Shown here: positions 8,613 through 17,702 of the stretch, piece after piece
Layout of the letters: every line of letters begins with the position of its first letter
Numbering within the stretch: position 1 is the first letter of the stretch
DNA from: Mesorhizobium sp. CU3
GTDB lineage: Bacteria; Pseudomonadota; Alphaproteobacteria; Rhizobiales; Rhizobiaceae
Reading direction: 5' to 3'
DNA: 64,000 nucleotides
NCBI RefSeq assembly: GCF_006442965.1
Contig: NZ_VFWX01000015.1
Location: 1-64,000, forward strand
The notes under the pieces: generated by a model
Seen by the model: the letters and a program-made list of their open reading frames with translations, nothing else
What the model was told of the DNA's origin: nothing
Databases searched by the model: none
Program-made: the position numbers and the translations under genes

Positions 8613-11600
8613 ATGAACCATGAGACTAACAGAGCCGGGATGATTTCGAAGCGCGTTACGCCAGAGCAAGGCTATGCGGGCGCCGCAACTGACAATCTCA
8701 TCGAGCGACGGATGACGAACGGCAAGCGGCTTTGCCTCAACATGATCGTCAGGAACGAGATGGCGAACCTCGAGCGCTGCCTCGGCGCGGTTGCCGACCA
8801 TATCGATTGCTGGGTCATCGGCGACACGGGATCCACCGACGGGACGCAGGATTTCATCAGATCGTTCTTCGCAGCCCGCAACCTGCCCGGCGAGCTGCAC
8901 GAATTCCCCTTCCGCAATTTCGAGCAGGCGCGCAACGAAGCGCTCGACCACGCCTACGCCTCGGCGCTGTCCTACGACTACCTCCTGTTCGACGACGCCG
9001 ACATGGAGCTCGTCGTCGAGGACGTGGGCTTCCGCGGCAAGCTCGATGGCGCCGGCTACAGGCTGCTACAGCGATCGGGGTCCGGCCTCGCCTATTGGAA
9101 CACCCGCCTGGTAAGGCGCGATGCCGGCGCGCGCTATCACGGCGTCACTCACGAGTATCTCGATGTTCCGGGAGGCGTGGAGGAGCTGCGCAGCGCCTGG
9201 TACAAGGATCACGCCAGCGGATCGAACCGCGTCGACAAGTTCGAGCGCGACGCCAGACTGCTGTCGGAAGCGCTCGAGAAGGATCCCGAGAACCACCGCT
9301 ACTGGTTCTACCTGGCGCAGTCCTATCGCGATGCGGGACGAACGACGGAGGCCGCCGTCGCCTATGCCAAGCGCGCCGGCATGGGCGGTTGGGACGAGGA
9401 GGCCTGGAACGCTCGCCTTCAGCAGGCACGCTGCCAGCGCCAGCTTGGCGACGACGAAGGCTTTATCCGCCATGCGCTCGCCGCCTTCAACCAACGGCCG
9501 CAGCGCGCCGAGCCGCTCTACGACCTGGCGCGCTACTATCGCGAAAAGGGCATGAACGACGCCAGCGCGCTGTTTAGCGAAGCGGGGCTGGCGATCGGAC
9601 GGCCCGAGCAGGACATCCTGTTCATCGAGGACTCGGTCTACACGACCGGCCTGCGGGAAGAATATGCGATCGCCGCGAACTACGCCCACGACCCCATCCG
9701 CAAGGATCGCGGCTTCGCGGCCTGCAACTGGCTGGCGCTGAACCGCGAGACCGGCGACGGCCCGAGGGACCTGGCGTGGTCCAACCTCTATTTTTACATG
9801 CGGCCGGCGCACGAAATCATGCCGTCCTTCAAGGCACAGCGGATCGATTTTACCGCGCCGGCGGGATATGTGGCGACCAACCCTTCGGTAGCGCGACTCG
9901 GCGACGCGATCGTGCTGTTGCAGCGAACCGTCAATTACACGCTGACCGATGGCGGCCAATACGTCACACCAGGTGACATGCCGATCAGCACTCGCAACTT
10001 CCTGCTGCGCCTCGACAGCGACCTCGTGAAGATGGGCGCGAGCGAAGTGCTGCCACCAGCCGATCTGCCCTCGCCCGCCTACGACCAGGTGCTTGGCTTC
10101 GAAGACATGCGGCTGTTCGCCTGGCGCGACGAGCTTTGGGGGCTATCCTGCGTGCGACAGCTGACGCCGGAAGGATGGTGCGAGCAGGTACTGGCAAGAA
10201 TCGAAGACACTGAGCTCGGATCGCATATCCTCGCCGATTGGCGCGTCGTCCGCCCGGCCGGTCAACGGCAGCATGAAAAGAACTGGATGCCGCTGGTCGA
10301 GCGCACTTCCGACGGCAGTGACCGGCTCCGCTTCATCTATCTTTGCGACCCCACGAAGATACTCGACGAGAACGGCCGGACGGTATCGGAGCAGGAGCCA
10401 ATGGTTGCGGCGCCGCAGTTCAGCGGCAGCTCGCAGGCAATTTTGTTCGACGGCGGCTGGCTGGCGCTGGTGCACGAGGCGCGCGCCAGGCCAAACGAGG
10501 GCAGGCGTTACTACCAGCACCGCTTCGTCTGGTTCGATGCCGCGTACCGGCTGACCAAGGTTTCGCGGCCCTTCTACTTCAACGCCAAAGGTGTGGAGTT
10601 TGCCGCCGGGCTCGCCTGGCATCCCGACACCAAGCGGCTCATGATCTCCTACGGGGCAGGCGACAGCGAGTCGTGGATTGCGACGGTGCAGGCCGAGGAG
10701 GTCGCTGCGTTCCTCGACGACGTTGCGGACCTGGCTTCGGACCGGGCGGTTGCCGGTACCGGCATCAAGCCGACGCTACCTCTCACTTTGCCGGGCGTGG
10801 GAGACGCCGAGCGGACCGGCAGCAGCGGCGGCCGCCCCAACAGCGCCGGCGCACGCAGCGAGCCGAGGTCTCTCGCGTTCCGTTCGGGCCAGACAACAGA
10901 GGAATTCTTTCGCAAATTCGCGCCATTCCTGGAAGCGGTCGACTCGCCGGCGGAACGGCGCCGGCATTCACGTGAGTTCGATCGGCGCATCGTGCCGTTC
11001 GTCAGCGACGGCGCGGCTCTGCCGCAGATCCACTGCTTCTATGAGGTGCTTTCCGACAAGGCCGAGCACCGCACTCTGATCGCCGCCACCACCTCGATGA
11101 GGGCCGCCGGCCACCCGGTGCGCGTATGGAGCTATTCACCGAACAGATTAGAATTTCTGCTGTGGCACGGAATCGAAGTCAGCGCCGCCGACGACGTCAT
11201 GCCGCGGGCCACGTTCGAGCGCATCGTCGCCGGGTCCGAGATCAGGTATTTCAGCGACATCTTTCGCTACGCCGTGCTCTACGAGCATGGCGGGCTATGG
11301 ATGGATTCCGACATCGTCATGCTGCGGCCGTTTCCCTTCAATGGCGATCATTTCTTCAATCTGCAATGGCGTGGATCGCACAAGGGTCACTTCATTTGTG
11401 GCAATGTTATCCATGCCAAGCCCTACAGCCGGCACCTCAGGGCGCTTTATGAGATGTCCATCGAGCGCTTCCACGCGGCAAGGGGCAAGGAATTCGGTGA
11501 CATCGGGCCAAAGCTGCTCTCCGATTACATCGCCTCGGATGCCGGATCCGCGTTGCACGACCAGGTATTCAGCCCGATGTTCTTCAACTCGATCGACTGG

Positions 11601-12446
11601 ACGGAGATAGACAGGTTTGAAAAACCGATCGCGGAACTGGCTGACTATCTGAACGATGAGCGCGTTTTCGGCGTCCACCTTTGGACGGCGCGCAACGAAG
11701 CGAGGCCTGCCGAAAAGAACACCCCGTTCATCGCGCAGCTTGTCAGCCCATTGGAGGGCTTTCCTACTTTCACGAGCCTCGCCGACAAGTTCAACACCGA
11801 TAAGAACCGGCATACCGGCAACCGTCATGCTTACGCCAGGATCTACGATCGCCTGCTGTCGAGCCGCCGGCTTTCCTTGCGAAGGCTTATGGAGATCGGG
11901 CCGTGTCGCGTGCAGGCAGACGGCCAGAACGAGACGCCCACAGTTTCGCTGTGGCAGAGCTATTTTCCCTTCGGTCAGGTGATCGGCGTCGACCTGACGG
12001 ATTTTTCGCGACTCAATAACGAGAGGTTCAAATCCTTCGTCTGCGACCAGTCCAGAGTGGAGGATCTTCAACGGGTGGCCGCGCAACTCGAACCTGCCTC
12101 GTTCGACGCGATCATCGACGACGGCAGCCACGCGTCCTTCGACGAACAGCTTACACTGCGCGAGTTCTTTCCGCTGCTTGCCGATGGCGGATGGTATTTC
12201 ATCGAGGACCTCGACTGGCAGCCTGCTGGTGAAAACCCCGCCAAGATAACGCTGACCAAGACATTGTTGCGCGAAATCAAGGAATACGGATTGGCGCGGT
12301 CAATCGATCCGCTCGGTATCAGCACCCTTGCCGGGCAATTTGCCGAGGTTTTGTTCTTCGATAGCCACTACGAGCTCGACCGGGCAAAATTGCTCGGCGG
12401 GCTCGTGGCCATTCGCAAGCGCGGCAGGTCGGGCTGGTCAGCATAG
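8613..12446 (+). CDS. Multidomain glycosyltransferase: GT2, helical repeats, propeller-like, GT32-like and methyltransferase
   Basis: This 1277-residue fusion has at least four recognisable parts. Residues 38-210 are a GT2-type glycosyltransferase (CLNMIVRNE, GDTGSTDGT, metal-binding FDDAD). Residues 215-330 are TPR-like helices. Residues 390-720 look beta-propeller-like, with repeated short strands and a GFEDMRLF motif. A low-complexity linker covers about 725-755. Residues 800-1060 match GT32/OCH1-like sugar transferases (IHCFYEV, YFSDIFRYAVLYEHGGLWMD followed by SDIVMLRPF, which gives the DxD). Residues 1062-1277 are a class I SAM-dependent methyltransferase-like domain (LMEIGPCRVQ, VIGVDLT, DAIIDDGSH). 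Earlier ATG codons at 8640 and 8712 in the same frame are alternative starts. It heads a plus-strand set with the two following genes. The likely role is building a methylated glycan on a lipid or protein. The acceptor and sugars are unknown. Confidence 0.82.
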   Translation: MNHETNRAGMISKRVTPEQGYAGAATDNLIERRMTNGKRLCLNMIVRNEMANLERCLGAVADHIDCWVIGDTGSTDGTQDFIRSFFAARNLPGELHEFPFRNFEQARNEALDHAYASALSYDYLLFDDADMELVVEDVGFRGKLDGAGYRLLQRSGSGLAYWNTRLVRRDAGARYHGVTHEYLDVPGGVEELRSAWYKDHASGSNRVDKFERDARLLSEALEKDPENHRYWFYLAQSYRDAGRTTEAAVAYAKRAGMGGWDEEAWNARLQQARCQRQLGDDEGFIRHALAAFNQRPQRAEPLYDLARYYREKGMNDASALFSEAGLAIGRPEQDILFIEDSVYTTGLREEYAIAANYAHDPIRKDRGFAACNWLALNRETGDGPRDLAWSNLYFYMRPAHEIMPSFKAQRIDFTAPAGYVATNPSVARLGDAIVLLQRTVNYTLTDGGQYVTPGDMPISTRNFLLRLDSDLVKMGASEVLPPADLPSPAYDQVLGFEDMRLFAWRDELWGLSCVRQLTPEGWCEQVLARIEDTELGSHILADWRVVRPAGQRQHEKNWMPLVERTSDGSDRLRFIYLCDPTKILDENGRTVSEQEPMVAAPQFSGSSQAILFDGGWLALVHEARARPNEGRRYYQHRFVWFDAAYRLTKVSRPFYFNAKGVEFAAGLAWHPDTKRLMISYGAGDSESWIATVQAEEVAAFLDDVADLASDRAVAGTGIKPTLPLTLPGVGDAERTGSSGGRPNSAGARSEPRSLAFRSGQTTEEFFRKFAPFLEAVDSPAERRRHSREFDRRIVPFVSDGAALPQIHCFYEVLSDKAEHRTLIAATTSMRAAGHPVRVWSYSPNRLEFLLWHGIEVSAADDVMPRATFERIVAGSEIRYFSDIFRYAVLYEHGGLWMDSDIVMLRPFPFNGDHFFNLQWRGSHKGHFICGNVIHAKPYSRHLRALYEMSIERFHAARGKEFGDIGPKLLSDYIASDAGSALHDQVFSPMFFNSIDWTEIDRFEKPIAELADYLNDERVFGVHLWTARNEARPAEKNTPFIAQLVSPLEGFPTFTSLADKFNTDKNRHTGNRHAYARIYDRLLSSRRLSLRRLMEIGPCRVQADGQNETPTVSLWQSYFPFGQVIGVDLTDFSRLNNERFKSFVCDQSRVEDLQRVAAQLEPASFDAIIDDGSHASFDEQLTLREFFPLLADGGWYFIEDLDWQPAGENPAKITLTKTLLREIKEYGLARSIDPLGISTLAGQFAEVLFFDSHYELDRAKLLGGLVAIRKRGRSGWSA

Positions 12447-12473
12447 GAACTTCGCAGGGGCGGGGGAGGCGTC

Positions 12474-13556
12474 GTGAAGGTCGCGGTCTATACCATCGCA
12501 TTGAACGAAGTCGCCAACGCGGAACGCTGGGCCAATTCCGCCGCCGATGCCGATTATCGGATAGTGGCCGACACCGGCAGCACCGACGGCACAGTGGAGA
12601 GGCTCGCCGCGGCGGGCGTCTCAGTGCACAGTATAGCGGTTCGTCCGTGGCGCTTCGACACCGCTCGTAATGCCGCCATGGCGTTGATCCCACCCGATGT
12701 CGATGTCTGCTGCACGATGGACATGGATCGATTCCTCGAACCAGGCTGGCGAGCGAAACTGGAGGCTGCATGGACCGGTGAGACTACCGCGCTATTTTGC
12801 CGAGTATCTTATCGATCGAGCCCCGATGACCCCGTCGAGCTGCGCGGCTGGCCGGCGAAGAATTTTCATCACCGCTGGGGATACCGATTCAAGCGGCCCG
12901 TTCACGAAGCGCTGGTGTTTACGGGGGAAAGGGAGGTCGCTGCGAACTGCAGCGACATCATGATGTATGAGGTGCAGGATTTGTCCAAGCCGACGCGCAG
13001 CAACTACCTGCCGCTGATGGAAGTGGCGCACAAGGAAGATCCCGACGACGCGCAGATCTGTTTCTGGCTCGGACGGGACCTGATGTGGGCCAGCCAGCAA
13101 GAGCGGGCCGTCGAACTGCTGGAGCGCTACCTAGCCTTGCCGACAAGCAGATGGGGCGAAGAACGATCCGAGGCCATGCGCTACATCGCGCGCATGCGCC
13201 CCGAGCAAGGGTCAGCTTGGCTGGACAAAGCCCGGATGGAAGCGCCGCATCGCCGCGAGATCTGGCTTGACCTCGCCGAGGAATTCCACGGCAAGGCCGA
13301 CTGGCTCAATCTTTTTTGGGCTTGCAGTAACGGCATCGAGAAGACCCACCGCACAGGAAGCTACTTGGATGACGCGAACTGCTGGGGTTTTCGACTATAT
13401 GATCTCGGGGCTATCGCGTCTTGGCACCTGAATGCCATGGACCGGGCGGTAGAGTGGGGACAAAAAGCGCTCGCGCTCGATCCAGACAGCCAGCGCCTCA
13501 AAAGCAATCTGGATTTCTTCGTTCGGCGACGGGAGGAGGTTCGGCTGCAAGGATGA
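12474..13556 (+). CDS. GT2-family glycosyltransferase
   Basis: This 360-residue protein starts at a GTG preceded by GGGAGG. It begins directly with a GT2 fold: KVAVYTIALNEVANAERW, then ADTGSTDGT at about 32-40, and the metal-binding MDMDRF (DxD) near residue 82. The second half is alpha-helical and TPR-like, as in the fusion protein upstream, with which it shares the GSTDGT-centred architecture. It lies 27 bp after that gene, and its stop overlaps the next start as ATGA, so the three are very likely co-transcribed and translationally coupled. It is probably cytoplasmic and transfers a nucleotide-activated sugar during synthesis of a surface glycan or glycoprotein. Donor and acceptor cannot be read from sequence. 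Confidence 0.82.
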   Translation: MKVAVYTIALNEVANAERWANSAADADYRIVADTGSTDGTVERLAAAGVSVHSIAVRPWRFDTARNAAMALIPPDVDVCCTMDMDRFLEPGWRAKLEAAWTGETTALFCRVSYRSSPDDPVELRGWPAKNFHHRWGYRFKRPVHEALVFTGEREVAANCSDIMMYEVQDLSKPTRSNYLPLMEVAHKEDPDDAQICFWLGRDLMWASQQERAVELLERYLALPTSRWGEERSEAMRYIARMRPEQGSAWLDKARMEAPHRREIWLDLAEEFHGKADWLNLFWACSNGIEKTHRTGSYLDDANCWGFRLYDLGAIASWHLNAMDRAVEWGQKALALDPDSQRLKSNLDFFVRRREEVRLQG

Positions 13557-16060
13557 GCGAGACTTCTGATTCCTCGCGCGCAAGGCTCTTCACGGCATTC
13601 GGCACGGTGCTCTTCGTCGACCCGTCCACCGGTGAACTGCGCCACGGCGCCGTCGAAAGCAGCCCGGCGAACGCGTATTTCGAGTCCGGCATGAGTTCGG
13701 TCGGCAGCTACAGGCGGGGGCAACTCGTCTTCGTTGCCGGCGATCTACGCGAGCCGATAGATTGTTACCGCGACCGTTGCCTGACGGCCTCGCAGTCGCA
13801 GCGTCACCATCAATCGGATGGTGTGGATACATTCGAACTGATCCCTCTCGAGCGCGGCTTGCTTGCGCTGAGATCCGGCGGCCATTTTCTATCGGCCATA
13901 CCGGACGGACGGATGATGCACCGCGCCTCGGTTTGCAGCACATGGGAATTGTTCATCGCCTCCGAGAACTGGTGCACCGACAGTCCCGGGTCCGCGCCGA
14001 ACGGAACTTGGCGCCGCGACAGAGTTGGCTTTAACCAAGGTCACGTTGAAGGCTACATCGTCCACCCCTTGATCCGAATGAAGTCAAACCGGCAACCACA
14101 GGCCAAAAAGATTTTGATCTACGGTTACACCAGATGGTCGCATGGCCGGGTCTACTACGACCTGTGCCGGCATCTACATGATCGTGGCTACCTGGTTGAC
14201 ATTCTCGATTGGCAGCAGGATCACGCTGAATACGCTCGAGAACTTATTCTAGGTTACGACTTTGTCATGTCGGCCCTCGATGGGATATCCACACTGGTGG
14301 ACATTTATAGTGTCCCCTTTGAAAAAATCATCGCCATCTCGCATTCCGAATTCGACATACGGATGCTGATCGAGCAGAAGGGCGTCCAAGTCTTCGAAAA
14401 ATTCGCCAACTATGGCGTCGTTAGTGAGTCTCTCTACTCGGCTTCAGCGATGCGCGGCATTTCGAGGTTGCCGAGAGTAGTATCACTCGGCGTCGACTAC
14501 GAGAGCTTCTTCTCAGATTTGCCGACCAGCCTGACAAAGGTCGGCTACGCCACTTCGATGTCGGCGCTAACATATGACGTTGAATGGAAGCGCGGACATT
14601 TGGCCGAAGCCGCCGCGCGAGATGCGGGCCTGGCATTCAAAGTTGCAGGCTCGACAGGCAATCAGATTTCGTTCCACGACATGCCTGATTTCTATCGAAG
14701 CGTTGACGCTGTCCTGACGTCCTCCCTTAACGAGTCCGGTCCGTTGTCAGTGCTTGAAGGAGCGGCCGCGGGAAGGTTGGTGATAGGAACACCCGTAGGC
14801 CATTTTCCCCTAAAGGCCTACCAAGGCGGCGGCATCATAGCGCCGATCGAAGCCGAGAAGTTCATGGCTTTCACCGCGGCCACCCTGCGGTACTACAAAG
14901 AAAATCCGTCTGCATTTGTGGACAAGTGCAAATCCACCCAAGAGGCCGCGCGCAAGTTCGCTTGGGCGCACGTCCTCGATGACTGGATCGACCTGTTCGA
15001 GGTGTCGACAGGCACCAACTCCCAACCACACCGCTCAAGCCGAGGCGTGAAAAGCGAATCCGAAATAACGAAAGCCGTTATATGCGACATAAATTGGTTG
15101 TCGTCCTATCTGGCAAATGAGCACTACTACCTGATCCGCATTCTAAGCGAGCGTTATGGCTTCGAGATCATTGACTCCATGGCGATCGACCTTTCCGACG
15201 AATCAACAATCGCAAGGCTGAACGCCTTCTCGGTTCTCCTAATTGCGTATCAGGGACGACTTCATATCCCGATGCATAAGATATCAGCAATAAAAATATT
15301 AAAGATTGACGATCTTGTCAGTTATGATTCAAATTATGATGAACTCTTGAATAAACTTGTTTCAGGGTCTGACTTCATAATAAGCCCATATGCTTATGTT
15401 TTTTCTGAGCATTTCGAACATAATGCTGTCACCTGGATTCCCTACTCTTCTGGACTTGAAGGTTTCAGGAATTACGATCATGTGACGTTCAACAATGACC
15501 CAATAGGAAAGATCCTCGTTTCCGGAAGTATCGCCGCCGATAGACCGTTGAGAGCCTACGCCAGCAGCTTAGCTGACAACAGAATAGAGATTCTCAATCA
15601 CCCCGGATATCATAACAAATACGACGAAAATAGTCCAGAAACCGTAGGAATTAAATACTATGAAACTCTTTCAAAATATTTATGCTGCTTTTGTGATGGC
15701 CATCATTACAGATACGTCCATCTAAAGAATTTTGAAATTGCCTCAGTCGGCTCCCTCTTGCTGGCAGACAAAATAATCGAGAAGGAACTCAAAGAGCTCG
15801 GGTTCATAGACGGCGAAACATGCGTTCTGTGTGACAAACCCAGCTTTCTGGATCGGGTCTCATGGATCCTTGACCCAAATAATCGTCCGGAGGTGGACAG
15901 AATCAGGCGCGCCGGCATGGATCTGGTCAGGACAAGGCACATGACAAAACATCGTGCGGAACAGATTGACAGGTTGGTCGATTCAATAATTTCTGATCCG
16001 TCAGTCAGGGAATCGAAGGGACCTCCAGAACTTCGTCAGCCAGGGTCGGCTTCCGCTTAG
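13553..16060 (+). CDS. Two-module GT-B glycosyltransferase with a novel N-terminal domain
   Basis: The protein has 835 residues from the ATG at 13553. That start overlaps the preceding stop and follows GGGAGGAGG; the frame is open further upstream inside the previous gene, but that is not needed. Residues 10-145 form a domain also present in the FkbM protein at 16270-17373 (FGTVLFVDPSTGELRHG, ending in a WELF motif). Residues 185-500 are a GT4-like GT-B module (ILIYGYTRWSHGRVYYDL, a SLNESGPLSVLEGAAAG donor-site motif). Residues 505-835 look like a second, degenerate GT-B or glycosyltransferase group 1 module (VICDINWLSSYL, ILVSGSIAADRPLRAYA, HLKNFEIASVGSLLL). Base composition falls sharply near 15050, at the boundary of the last module, which suggests that this part was acquired separately. 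It probably extends the same glycan as its neighbours. Confidence 0.78.
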   Translation: MSETSDSSRARLFTAFGTVLFVDPSTGELRHGAVESSPANAYFESGMSSVGSYRRGQLVFVAGDLREPIDCYRDRCLTASQSQRHHQSDGVDTFELIPLERGLLALRSGGHFLSAIPDGRMMHRASVCSTWELFIASENWCTDSPGSAPNGTWRRDRVGFNQGHVEGYIVHPLIRMKSNRQPQAKKILIYGYTRWSHGRVYYDLCRHLHDRGYLVDILDWQQDHAEYARELILGYDFVMSALDGISTLVDIYSVPFEKIIAISHSEFDIRMLIEQKGVQVFEKFANYGVVSESLYSASAMRGISRLPRVVSLGVDYESFFSDLPTSLTKVGYATSMSALTYDVEWKRGHLAEAAARDAGLAFKVAGSTGNQISFHDMPDFYRSVDAVLTSSLNESGPLSVLEGAAAGRLVIGTPVGHFPLKAYQGGGIIAPIEAEKFMAFTAATLRYYKENPSAFVDKCKSTQEAARKFAWAHVLDDWIDLFEVSTGTNSQPHRSSRGVKSESEITKAVICDINWLSSYLANEHYYLIRILSERYGFEIIDSMAIDLSDESTIARLNAFSVLLIAYQGRLHIPMHKISAIKILKIDDLVSYDSNYDELLNKLVSGSDFIISPYAYVFSEHFEHNAVTWIPYSSGLEGFRNYDHVTFNNDPIGKILVSGSIAADRPLRAYASSLADNRIEILNHPGYHNKYDENSPETVGIKYYETLSKYLCCFCDGHHYRYVHLKNFEIASVGSLLLADKIIEKELKELGFIDGETCVLCDKPSFLDRVSWILDPNNRPEVDRIRRAGMDLVRTRHMTKHRAEQIDRLVDSIISDPSVRESKGPPELRQPGSASA

Positions 16061-16160
16061 TTTTCGAAAGCGGCCCAATCTTATCCCCTCGCCCCTGCCA
16101 TAAACCTGTCTTGACCCAATCTCACGCCTAACGAGCAAGCGACGTGAGTTCACCGAGTCC

Positions 16161-16263
16161 TAGAGCGTTTCACCGTTTCATGAAAACGGCGAACCGCTCT
16201 ATCTCTTTGTTTCTACGCTATTCCGGACGGAAAACCGCTCACACTTTTCCTGGAATTGCTCTA
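16161..16263. repeat. Dispersed two-hairpin palindromic repeat, copy A
   Basis: This copy has two palindromic halves. The first begins and ends with TAGAGCG / CGCTCTA, with an AAAACGG centre. The second contains CGGACGGAAAACCGC and ends in TTCCTGGAATTGCTCTA. Related copies are at 18625-18730 and 34953-35058 (long form, opposite orientation), 36947-36997 (short form) and, more diverged, 29584-29645 and 43107-43155. It lies between the convergent 13553 and 16270 genes and could act as a transcript end, but it is best described as an interspersed repeat. Confidence 0.8.
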
Positions 16264-16269
16264 GGCAGG

Positions 16270-17373
16270 TCAATCCTCCTTAGGGACCAAGAGGAAATTA
16301 TCATCCATCAGCAGGCGGTGGCGAATGATATAGTTATTATTTCTGCACCATGACTCAAGGTTCGACTGCCCGCTTTTCCATACTTCGATGAGAATCGAAG
16401 GTCTGCATACGGAGATTGTCTGCCGCAAACCTTCTAACACATCAAACTCCGAACCTTCTACGTCAATCTTTATAAAACCAATTGACCTTTCACGAATAAT
16501 TTCGTCCCCGGTGACACAATCGACGGTACCAAATTCGTCGGGAATCAGCTGCGCTCCACCGATATTACCGCTTGACGGATACGATACTCTCATCTTCCCG
16601 GGCCGCGAGGCGAGGGCGACACCTAGATGATCTGTGTTTACGTTCCTGCATTCGTTGAGGAGGATATTTATTTTTAGAATACTAAAAGCATCAGGATTTG
16701 GCTCTATGGCAATTATTTCTTTAATGTCACAAAATTTTGATAAGAATATGCAATGATTGCCAATGTTGGCGCCTACATCTAGAAATATATTGTCATTGCG
16801 AATTTCATTCTTAATTATATTTAATGCATCTCTGTCATAGAAATCCCCACGCAGCAAACACGATTGAATATAGTCTGACCTATTTGATATGAAGAAACGT
16901 ATTATGCGACCATCGATCCTGTGCGAAACTACCGTTCCTGTTATTTCGGAAGCATCGTTCCTGAAATGAAATAATTCCCAACTCTTGCATTCGGTTCTGG
17001 ACAGGGTGATTCGCCCATCCGGCTCGGCGCACAGGAAAAGACCGTTCATTTTAAGACCAAATTCGGTATCAGTAGTCCCTACTATGGTAAATTGACCTCC
17101 AACGGCGCTGTTCAGCTCAATCAAATTACTTCCAGAATTAAAGCGGGAATGATCAGGCAAGGAGAGAGCATCATATCGAGCGCCTCCCTCAAGACAGAAG
17201 AACTGGCCTCTATCTCCTTCTTTTATGAAGACAGCATTCTGTGGATTATTTTCCATCTTTCCATGCTGGAGTTGACCTGAATACTTTTCGACGAACACCA
17301 TCGTGCCGTGACTAGTGAAAACGCTGGACGAGCCAGTTGGATTTGGCATCGCTCCCATAACATCGGCCTCCAT
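16270..17373 (-). CDS. FkbM-family SAM-dependent methyltransferase with a novel N-terminal domain
   Basis: This 367-residue protein has an ATG at 17373 preceded by AGGGAG. Residues 17-138 form a domain shared with the GT-B protein at 13553 (FTSHGTMVFVEKYSGQLQHG, GLFLCAEPDGR, SWELFHF); its repeated short strands suggest a beta-trefoil-like fold. Residues 190-367 are an FkbM methyltransferase with SAM motif I DVGANIGNHCIFLS, IEPNPDAF, and the family signature IDVEGSEFDVLEGL. FkbM enzymes usually O-methylate sugars in polysaccharides, glycopeptides or glycolipids. The gene converges on the glycosyltransferase cluster across a repeat. Its DNA is AT-rich compared with the rest of the window, which points to horizontal acquisition. 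The methyltransferase call is strong; the substrate is unknown. Confidence 0.87.
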   Translation of the reverse strand: MEADVMGAMPNPTGSSSVFTSHGTMVFVEKYSGQLQHGKMENNPQNAVFIKEGDRGQFFCLEGGARYDALSLPDHSRFNSGSNLIELNSAVGGQFTIVGTTDTEFGLKMNGLFLCAEPDGRITLSRTECKSWELFHFRNDASEITGTVVSHRIDGRIIRFFISNRSDYIQSCLLRGDFYDRDALNIIKNEIRNDNIFLDVGANIGNHCIFLSKFCDIKEIIAIEPNPDAFSILKINILLNECRNVNTDHLGVALASRPGKMRVSYPSSGNIGGAQLIPDEFGTVDCVTGDEIIRERSIGFIKIDVEGSEFDVLEGLRQTISVCRPSILIEVWKSGQSNLESWCRNNNYIIRHRLLMDDNFLLVPKED

Positions 17374-17702
17374 GACTCCCTGAAATCGCGAGCGTAAGGT
17401 AGCTGATATAGCCAGTTTTGCAAAAGTCTGGGGTAACTGGCGGTGTCGGACCCTTAGCCAACGACCGGCCCACTTAGCGGCTTAGCAGGCTATGGAAAAC
17501 TCTTTCATCAAAGGTCTGTCCATGCTTCGATTCCACATGAATGATCGGAGGATCAGATGCGCGGCACAGATGACGCAAACCGGTTGGTTGCAGCGGACCG
17601 GCCGAAGCAGGCCGCCACAATGGCCCTCAGGACAACTGACTTTTGCATCGGGAGAGAGCCCAACGGCTCTGGTTTTCCGCAACTTGTTAGAAGTGAACTG
17701 GA
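17374..17702. other. Intergenic region, no convincing gene
   Basis: This 329-bp gap holds only short overlapping frames on both strands (about 89 and 100 codons). None has a clear ribosome-binding site or recognisable product. A degraded remnant gene is possible but not supported. It should carry the divergent promoters of the FkbM gene (left) and the HExxH gene (right). Confidence 0.4.

Noticed and set aside
13421..13552. Earlier start for the two-module GT-B gene
   Set aside because: It lies inside the preceding gene; the ATG at 13553 has a good ribosome-binding site and the ATGA overlap typical of operons.
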